Source: an uncultured Lachnobacterium sp. (GTDB lineage Bacteria > Bacillota > Clostridia > Lachnospirales > Lachnospiraceae). Taken from it: a stretch of 5,401 nt of DNA. The stretch spans positions 1 to 5,401 of the forward strand of contig URQG01000139.1 of assembly GCA_900549895.1 (NCBI GenBank), given 5' to 3'. The notes under the pieces are model-generated. The model made no database searches. It saw only the letters and a program-made list of their open reading frames with translations, and was not told the DNA's origin. Numbering within the stretch: the first letter of the stretch is position 1; each line of letters opens with the position of its first letter. Positions 1-5,401 of this stretch are shown here, piece by piece. A program made the translations under genes and the position numbers.

Positions 1-668
1 GCTTCTGTTACGAACTCAATTCCTTCAGCTTTCATAACTTCAAGTTTTCTGTCTATAATATGTTTTTCAAGCTTCATATTAGGAATGCCATATCTTAAAA
101 GTCCGCCGATTCTGTCAGCCCTTTCAAATACTGTAACATTATGTCCTCTCGTATTTAGCTGGTCTGCAACTGCAAGTCCGGCAGGACCTGAACCTACAAC
201 CGCTATTCTTTTGCCGGTTCTTACCTTTGGAGGCTTTGGACCTGCCCATCCATTAGCATAGGCATGTTCAATAATAGCCATTTCATTTTCTTTCGTGCAG
301 ACTGCATCACCATTAAGACCACATGTACATGCTTTCTCACAGAGTGCAGGACACACGCGGCTTGTAAATTCAGGGAAATTACTTGTCTTATGAAGCCTGT
401 TATATGCCTGCTCCCAGTTTCCTGTGTATACAAGGTCATTCCATTCAGGAATAAGATTGTTTAAAGGACATCCTGACGTCATTCCTTTAATATTCATTCC
501 TGACTGGCAGAACGGAACACCGCAGTCCATGCATCTTGCACTCTGACATCTCTGCTCTGCCTCTGAAAGTGGTGTATGAAACTCATTAAAATTCTTTATT
601 CTCTCCTTTGGCGAAACAGCTTTTGCTTCTTTTCGCTCATATTCTAAAAATCCTGTTGGCTTTCCCAT
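1..668 (-). CDS. gltD: Glutamate synthase [NADPH] small (beta) subunit, 5' part only
   Basis: This is the N-terminal 222 codons of the small subunit of glutamate synthase, which oxidises NADPH at FAD and feeds electrons to GltB. The frame is open from the ATG at 668 to the left edge. The family is usually about 480-495 residues, so a little over half is missing, including the NADPH-binding fold. The protein begins MGKPTGFLEYERKEA. Residues 40-76 hold the conserved cysteine-rich region (RCQSARCMDCGVPFC, then GCPLNNLIPEW), with C46, C49, C54 and C67. Residues 104-116 (RVCPALCEKACTC) hold C106, C110, C114 and C116. By family knowledge these regions bind two [4Fe-4S] clusters; the exact ligand assignment is inference. 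The FAD-binding motif is VVGSGPAG at 157-164, with an acidic residue at E182, followed by the hallmark GGLLRYGIPNMKLEK at 188-202. The start is fixed by an AAGGAGG site overlapping the gltB stop. Related FAD subunits of this superfamily (such as NfnB or dihydropyrimidine dehydrogenase parts) are possible by domain alone, but the gltB neighbour makes gltD clear. Codon use differs from gltB (mostly AGA, ATT, AAT). Confidence 0.96.
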   Translation of the reverse strand, partial: MGKPTGFLEYERKEAKAVSPKERIKNFNEFHTPLSEAEQRCQSARCMDCGVPFCQSGMNIKGMTSGCPLNNLIPEWNDLVYTGNWEQAYNRLHKTSNFPEFTSRVCPALCEKACTCGLNGDAVCTKENEMAIIEHAYANGWAGPKPPKVRTGKRIAVVGSGPAGLAVADQLNTRGHNVTVFERADRIGGLLRYGIPNMKLEKHIIDRKLEVMKAEGIEFVTE

Positions 669-678
669 CGTATTCTTC

Positions 679-685
679 CCTCCTT
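679..685 (-). promoter_or_regulatory. Ribosome binding site of gltD, overlapping the gltB stop codon
   Basis: Read on the minus strand, the junction is TAAGGAGGGAAGAATACG followed by ATG. The last two bases of the gltB TAA stop are the first two bases of a perfect AAGGAGG Shine-Dalgarno sequence, 10 bases before the gltD ATG at 668. The gap between the genes is only 15 bases and holds no terminator. This supports one transcript and likely translational coupling, with ribosomes ending gltB at the gltD loading site. The coupling is inference; the overlap is seen directly. Confidence 0.9.
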
Positions 686-3600
686 ATGATCTTGTGCTGG
701 CGTAAAAAGCCTCGATCTGTGCCTGTTCTGCATTCAGGCCCTTTTCTTCCATCTGCACGATAGCCATCTGCATACGGTTGTAATCGTATGGAATGACTTT
801 CTTGAACTTCGGCAGATACTCACTAAAGTTATCAAGCACTTCCTTACCCTTCTCGGAGTTGGTCAGCGTTACGTGCTCCTTGATCATATCCTTGAGTTCT
901 AAGACATCGTATTTATTCGTAACTTCTTCTGTAAATACCATCGATTTATTCGTACGCATGTACAGATCGTTGTCCTCATCAAGAACATAAGCAATACCAC
1001 CACTCATTCCGGCTGCAAAGTTCTTTCCAGTCTTACCAAGGATAACGACGCGTCCACCGGTCATATACTCACATCCGTGATCGCCTACACCTTCAACAAC
1101 CGCTGTTGCTCCGGAGTTACGAACACAGAAACGCTCGCCGGCAACACCGTTGATGAACGCCTTACCACTTGTTGCTCCGTATAAAGCAACGTTACCGATG
1201 ATGATGTTCTCATCCTTCTTATAATTAACTCCTGCTGGCGGATAAACGATCAGCTTACCACCGGACAGGCCCTTACCGAAGTAATCATTGGAATCTCCGA
1301 CCAGTTCAAGTGTCAGTCCCTTCGGGATAAAAGCACCGAAACTCTGTCCTCCGGCACCATTACACTTAACAATGTAGGTATCATCCTCAAGGGTATCGTC
1401 GTATGCCTTTGTAATCTCGGAACCAAAGATCGTACCAAGAGAACGGTTGACGTTCGTTACTTCTGTATCGATCATTCTCTTCTGCTTCTTCTCCAAAGCC
1501 GGCATCAACTGTTTCATAAGAACTGTCATATCCTTTGTCTTATCCAGTTCGAAGTCGTAAACCTGCTTCGGATCAAAGATAACCTTCTGCTTTGTACCGG
1601 CAAACGGGTTGCTTAAAATGTTATCAAGATTTAACTTTGACTCTCTTTCGGATAAATCCTCACGCACCTTCAAGAAGTCACTTCTTCCGACAAGTTCGTC
1701 CACCGTGCGGCAGCCAAGCTTTGCCATATACTCCCGAAGTTCCTCAGCGATAAAACGCATGAAGTTTTCAACGTACTCAGGCTTTCCTGCAAAACGCTTA
1801 CGAAGCTCAGGGTTCTGCGTTGCAATACCAGCCGGACATGTATCAAGATTACATACACGCATCATAACACATCCCATGGTTACGAGCGGAGCGGTTGCAA
1901 AACCGAATTCCTCGGCACCGAGACATGCAGCGATTGCTACATCTCTACCACTCATCAGCTTGCCATCGGTCTCGATACGAACCTTGTTACGAAGTCCGTT
2001 CATAATCAAAGTCTGATGTGTCTCAGCAAGTCCAAGCTCCCAAGGAAGTCCCGCATTATGAATGGAACTGCTTGGTGCGGCACCGGTTCCTCCATCGTAT
2101 CCCGAAATCAGTACCACCTGTGCACCGGCCTTGGCAACACCGGCAGCGACCGTTCCGACGCCGGCTTCTGAAACGAGCTTAACAGAGATTCTCGCATCAC
2201 GATTGGCATTTTTTAAATCGAAAATTAATTGTTCCAGATCCTCGATGGAATAGATGTCATGGTGTGGTGGCGGAGAAATCAGTGATACACCCGGTGTGGA
2301 AAGTCTGGTCTTTGCAATCCACGGATATACCTTCTTACCAGGCAGATGTCCTCCTTCACCTGGCTTTGCGCCCTGTGCCATCTTGATCTGAATTTCCTGT
2401 GCACTTGTTAAGTAACGGCTTGTTACACCGAAACGTCCGGATGCAACCTGCTTGATCGCAGAACAACGGTTCTTACCGTCTACTCCAATGGTCAGACGAT
2501 CTTTGTCCTCACCACCCTCACCGGTATTGGATTTACCATGCAGATGATTCATTGCGATGGCAAGTGTCTCATGTGCTTCCTTTGAAATAGAACCATATGA
2601 CATCGCGCCGGTCTTAAAACGTGTGACGATGGAATCAACACTCTCGACTTCTTCCAGCTTGACACCTTTCTTTGGATAATTGAAATCCATCAATCCTCGC
2701 AGGTTCGTATGCTTCTGTTCCTCATCGACCAGATTGGTGTACTGCTTGAACATTTCGTAATCACCGCGTTGTGTAGACTGCTGCAGTAAATGAATCGTAG
2801 CCGGATTGTACAGATGCGCATCTGCTCCGCTTCTCATCTTGTGACGTCCCTTACTATCCAGCGTTACATCCGTCTCAAGTCCGAGCGGATCGTATGCTGC
2901 AGAATGCAATGTATTAACATCATTTTCAATATCTTTGATCGTGATTCCACCGATACGGCTGACCGTGTTGGTAAAATATTTATCAATGACTGCTTTATCG
3001 ATACCGATTGCCTCAAAGATTTTTGATCCCTGATAAGACTGAATCGTTGAGATTCCCATCTTAGCAGCAATCTTTACGATACCGGTGATGATCGCATGGT
3101 TGTAATCATCGATGGCTGCATAGTAATCCTTGTCAAGCATGTGCTCGTCAACCAGCTGTTTAACGGTATCCTGTGCAAGATACGGGTTGATTGCACTCGC
3201 GCCAAAACCAAGCAATGTAGCAAAATGATGAACCTCACGTGGCTCGCCGGACTCCAGAATCACAGAAAGCGAAGTACGTTTTTTGGTCTTAACCAGATAC
3301 TGCTGTAACGCAGATACAGCCAAAAGTGAAGGGATTGCAACATGGTTGTCATCCACATCTCTGTCTGAAAGGATCAGGATGTTTGCACCATCACGGTATG
3401 CACGGTCGGCTTCAATATACAAACGCTCTACCGCTTTTTCCAGGCTGGTATTCTTATAATACACAATTGAGATAGTCTCAACCTTGAATCCGTCGACCTT
3501 CATGCTGCGGATCTTCATAAGATCCGTGTTGGTCAGAATCGGGTTGTTGATTCGAAGGACTTTACAGTTCTCAGGCTTGTCCTCAAGCAGGTTACCGCCG

Positions 3601-5237
3601 GCTCCGATGTAAACAGTTGTGGATGTGACCACTTCCTCACGGATGGAGTCGATTGGCGGGTTGGTTACCTGCGCAAATAACTGCTTAAAGTAGTTAAAAA
3701 GCGGTTCACGGTTTCCGGACAGTGCAGCAAGTGGTGTATCGGTACCCATTGCAGCCGTTCCCTCGATTCCGTTCTTTGCCATCGGCAGGATGGAATCCTT
3801 AAGAGACTCGTACGTATAACCGAATGCTCTCTGCATTCTCTGGCGCTCCTCTTTGGTGTACTCCGGGACACGCTCGTTCGGGATCTTTAAATCCTTTAAC
3901 ATAACGATGTTGCTGTCAAGCCACTCACCGTAAGGACGCTTGCTTGCATACTTCTCCTTGAGTTCATCATCATCGATCACACGTCCCTGGATGGTATCAA
4001 CGAGAAGCATCTTACCAGGTCTTAAACGATCCTTTGTCACGATCTTGGTCGGATCGATCTCAAGTACACCGACCTCGGAAGAAAGGATCAGGTAATCATC
4101 ATCTGTAATATAGTAGCGGGAAGGACGAAGTCCGTTGCGATCGAGTACCGCACCCATCATATCTCCATCGGAGAAAAGAATGGAAGCCGGTCCATCCCAT
4201 GGCTCCATCATCGTTGCATAGTACTGATAGAAATCCTTCTTCTTCTGGCTCATGATCGAGTTATTAGCCCAAGGCTCCGGGATCATAACCATGACGGCAA
4301 GCGGAAGATCCATGCCGGACATGACTAAAAATTCCAATGTATTATCAAGCATTGCTGAGTCAGAACCTTCCGTATTAATAACCGGAAGGACCTTCTGGAA
4401 CTCACCGCGAAGCTTTCCGCAAGCCATCGTCTCTTCACGTGCGAGCATCTTATCTGCGTTACCGCGAATGGTATTGATCTCTCCGTTATGTACAATGAAA
4501 CGGTTCGGATGTGCTCTCTCCCAGCTTGGATTTGTGTTGGTAGAGAATCTTGAATGTACGGTTGCAATCGCTGATTCGTAATCCTCATCCTGAAGGTCAG
4601 AGAAAAATTGGCGAAGCTGCTCAACTAAGAACATTCCCTTGTAAACAATGGTTCTGCTTGATAAAGAAGCAACGTAGCTATCATCATTTGACTGCTCAAA
4701 TACACGACGCGCAACATACAGCTTACGATCGAAATCAAGGCCTTTTTCCACATCTTCCGGTCTCTTTACGAAAGCCTGCATAATACATGGCATACAATCT
4801 CTTGCTTTATCGGAAAGTTTGTCCGGATGGATCGGCACTTCTCTCCAACCTAAGAATTCCATGCCTTCCTTCTCAACGATAACCTCAAACATCTTCTTTG
4901 CCTGATTCTTTTTCAGTTCATCCTGCGGGAAGAAGAACATTCCGATACCGTAATCTCTCTCCTCTCCAAGTTCGATTCCAAGTGGCTTCACTGCCTTCTT
5001 GAAAAACTTGTGGGAAATCTGTAAGAGGATACCAACACCGTCTCCGGTCTTACCATCTGCGTCTTTTCCGGCTCTGTGCTTTAAGTTTTCAACAATCTTC
5101 AAAGCATTCTCAACCGTCTGGTGGGTCTTAATTCCTTTAATATTGACAACAGCACCGATTCCACAGTTATCATGTTCAAAACTCGGATCGTATAATCCCT
5201 TGGCTACTGCTGTACTCTCATTCCACTGTTCTTTCAT
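684..5237 (-). CDS. gltB: Glutamate synthase [NADPH] large (alpha) subunit
   Basis: This is the large GOGAT subunit, 1517 residues from the ATG at 5237, a normal length for bacterial GltB. It takes the amide nitrogen of glutamine and, with electrons from GltD, reductively aminates 2-oxoglutarate. Numbering from this ATG: residues 1-24 look like a removable propeptide ending YDPSFEHDN. C25 (of CGIG) would be the nucleophile of the class II glutamine amidotransferase domain, about 25-400. That domain also has R55 (KHRAG), RFSTNTNPSW at 230-239, HNGEIN from 250, D293 (EGSDS) and LDRNGLRPSRYY at 365-376. A central domain follows at about 455-755, then the FMN/2-oxoglutarate barrel at about 800-1190, with GAMSYGSIS at 877-885, KPGEGGHLPGKK from 958 and SGYDGGTGAAPSSS from 1045. 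C1123, C1129 and C1134 (C-x5-C-x4-C) match the [3Fe-4S] ligand pattern. The C-terminal glycine-rich beta-helix (about 1250-1450) includes GGQSFGAF at 1296-1303. No frameshift or missing key residue is seen. The frame also stays open to a GTG at 5321 (1545 residues), but ATG 5237 has a good AAAGGAA site and fits the short propeptides of the family. Cofactor and catalytic roles come from family knowledge. Confidence 0.98.
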   Translation of the reverse strand: MKEQWNESTAVAKGLYDPSFEHDNCGIGAVVNIKGIKTHQTVENALKIVENLKHRAGKDADGKTGDGVGILLQISHKFFKKAVKPLGIELGEERDYGIGMFFFPQDELKKNQAKKMFEVIVEKEGMEFLGWREVPIHPDKLSDKARDCMPCIMQAFVKRPEDVEKGLDFDRKLYVARRVFEQSNDDSYVASLSSRTIVYKGMFLVEQLRQFFSDLQDEDYESAIATVHSRFSTNTNPSWERAHPNRFIVHNGEINTIRGNADKMLAREETMACGKLRGEFQKVLPVINTEGSDSAMLDNTLEFLVMSGMDLPLAVMVMIPEPWANNSIMSQKKKDFYQYYATMMEPWDGPASILFSDGDMMGAVLDRNGLRPSRYYITDDDYLILSSEVGVLEIDPTKIVTKDRLRPGKMLLVDTIQGRVIDDDELKEKYASKRPYGEWLDSNIVMLKDLKIPNERVPEYTKEERQRMQRAFGYTYESLKDSILPMAKNGIEGTAAMGTDTPLAALSGNREPLFNYFKQLFAQVTNPPIDSIREEVVTSTTVYIGAGGNLLEDKPENCKVLRINNPILTNTDLMKIRSMKVDGFKVETISIVYYKNTSLEKAVERLYIEADRAYRDGANILILSDRDVDDNHVAIPSLLAVSALQQYLVKTKKRTSLSVILESGEPREVHHFATLLGFGASAINPYLAQDTVKQLVDEHMLDKDYYAAIDDYNHAIITGIVKIAAKMGISTIQSYQGSKIFEAIGIDKAVIDKYFTNTVSRIGGITIKDIENDVNTLHSAAYDPLGLETDVTLDSKGRHKMRSGADAHLYNPATIHLLQQSTQRGDYEMFKQYTNLVDEEQKHTNLRGLMDFNYPKKGVKLEEVESVDSIVTRFKTGAMSYGSISKEAHETLAIAMNHLHGKSNTGEGGEDKDRLTIGVDGKNRCSAIKQVASGRFGVTSRYLTSAQEIQIKMAQGAKPGEGGHLPGKKVYPWIAKTRLSTPGVSLISPPPHHDIYSIEDLEQLIFDLKNANRDARISVKLVSEAGVGTVAAGVAKAGAQVVLISGYDGGTGAAPSSSIHNAGLPWELGLAETHQTLIMNGLRNKVRIETDGKLMSGRDVAIAACLGAEEFGFATAPLVTMGCVMMRVCNLDTCPAGIATQNPELRKRFAGKPEYVENFMRFIAEELREYMAKLGCRTVDELVGRSDFLKVREDLSERESKLNLDNILSNPFAGTKQKVIFDPKQVYDFELDKTKDMTVLMKQLMPALEKKQKRMIDTEVTNVNRSLGTIFGSEITKAYDDTLEDDTYIVKCNGAGGQSFGAFIPKGLTLELVGDSNDYFGKGLSGGKLIVYPPAGVNYKKDENIIIGNVALYGATSGKAFINGVAGERFCVRNSGATAVVEGVGDHGCEYMTGGRVVILGKTGKNFAAGMSGGIAYVLDEDNDLYMRTNKSMVFTEEVTNKYDVLELKDMIKEHVTLTNSEKGKEVLDNFSEYLPKFKKVIPYDYNRMQMAIVQMEEKGLNAEQAQIEAFYASTRS

Positions 5238-5352
5238 AGGACTGTTCCTTTCTGAATTGTATTGCTGCAATGTGAACTGCTCGGTTCTAAATGGTTTTGT
5301 TTCATTGATGTCTGTTTTCACTCACACCGCATACGCTTTTCTTGTATTTGAT
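5238..5352 (-). other. gltB upstream leader, truncated at the true contig end
   Basis: These 115 bases are what remains of the region upstream of gltB before adapter sequence begins. They hold the gltB ribosome binding site, an in-frame open extension up to a GTG at 5321, and a possible 23-codon leader ORF at 5234-5305. They also hold a small 5-1-5 inverted repeat at 5261-5271 (ATTGC-T-GCAAT). I could not find a convincing -35/-10 promoter pair with normal spacing, so the promoter probably lies in missing sequence to the right. No riboswitch or attenuator could be recognised in so short a stretch. Confidence 0.6.
5245..5251 (-). promoter_or_regulatory. Ribosome binding site that sets the gltB start at 5237
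   Basis: On the minus strand the sequence is AAAGGAA, then seven bases (CAGTCCT), then the ATG at 5237. This is a well-placed Shine-Dalgarno site. The alternative GTG start at 5321 is preceded by GCGGTGTGA, which is a poor match at a poor distance. The site therefore favours the 1517-residue form over the 1545-residue form. Confidence 0.8.
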
Positions 5353-5401
5353 CTGTCTCTTATACACATCTGACGCTGCCGACGATCTTACGCGTGTAGA
5401 T
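5353..5401. other. Illumina Nextera (Tn5) sequencing adapter left on the contig end
   Basis: Positions 5353-5371 read CTGTCTCTTATACACATCT, the 19-base Tn5 mosaic end used in Nextera libraries. Positions 5372-5385 (GACGCTGCCGACGA) complete the reverse complement of the Nextera read-1 transposase adapter. Positions 5386-5393 (TCTTACGC) sit where the i5 index belongs; the reverse complement GCGTAAGA matches, from memory, the i5 index 517. Positions 5394-5401 (GTGTAGAT) are the start of the P5 flow-cell side. The order of all four parts is exactly that of a read that ran through its insert into the adapter. It is artificial and should not be annotated as a transposon end or as organism sequence. 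Confidence 0.98.

Noticed and set aside
221..439. A 72-codon minus-strand open frame within gltD.
   Set aside because: It is in a different frame from the conserved GltD reading, which is uninterrupted from 668 to 1 and carries all the family motifs.
669..683. The gltB-gltD gap, considered for a terminator or processing hairpin.
   Set aside because: It is only 15 bases, purine-rich, and cannot fold into a stem; it is explained by the gltD ribosome binding site.
1609..2016. A 135-codon plus-strand open frame inside gltB.
   Set aside because: It is fully antisense to the strongly conserved FMN and iron-sulfur region of GltB. The product is serine-rich and low in complexity, as expected for a shadow frame.
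4252..4581. A 109-codon plus-strand open frame opposite the glutaminase domain of gltB.
   Set aside because: It is an antisense shadow of conserved coding sequence, with no recognisable domain and no supporting gene context.
5261..5271. A perfect short inverted repeat (ATTGC-T-GCAAT) just upstream of the gltB ribosome binding site, considered as an operator.
   Set aside because: An 11-base dyad with five-base arms is expected by chance, it matches no operator I recognise, and no promoter can be placed beside it.
5353..5371. A 19-base transposon mosaic end, suggesting a Tn5-like element end or an insertion.
   Set aside because: It is followed directly by the rest of the Nextera adapter and an index, so it comes from library preparation and not from the genome.
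4999..5373. A 124-codon plus-strand open frame at the right end.
   Set aside because: It lies antisense to gltB and its last codons are translated from the sequencing adapter beyond 5352. Its sequence resembles no family I know.

Overview
The window is one side of a glutamate synthase (NADPH-GOGAT) operon read entirely on the minus strand. A complete gltB (large, alpha subunit) fills positions 684-5237. It is followed after 15 bases by the first 222 codons of gltD (small, beta subunit), which runs off the left edge. No gene is supported on the plus strand.

Together the two products form the enzyme that converts glutamine plus 2-oxoglutarate into two glutamates. GltD oxidises NADPH at FAD and passes electrons through iron-sulfur clusters to the FMN of GltB. 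GltB releases ammonia from glutamine at its N-terminal cysteine and channels it to the FMN site. With glutamine synthetase this is the main high-affinity ammonium assimilation route in many bacteria.

The organism looks like a low-to-mid GC Firmicute, probably a Clostridia member of the Lachnospiraceae type. The support is the strong purine-rich ribosome binding sites, the GltB and GltD sequence style (for example YDPSFEHDNCGIG in GltB) and the tight gltB-gltD order. This is an impression from remembered family sequences, not a search result.

Layout, left to right: 1-668 partial gltD; 669-683 intergenic gap, with the gltD ribosome binding site overlapping the gltB stop; 684-5237 gltB; 5238-5352 a 115-base upstream leader; 5353-5401 not biological. 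The last 49 bases match an Illumina Nextera (Tn5 transposase) adapter: the 19-base mosaic end, the read-1 primer stretch, an 8-base index and the start of the flow-cell side. The true contig therefore ends at 5352, and the gltB promoter region is probably cut off.

I found no novel system. The points worth a second look are the adapter contamination, the choice of gltB start, a sharp codon-usage change at the gltB/gltD border, and a weak candidate leader peptide upstream of gltB.
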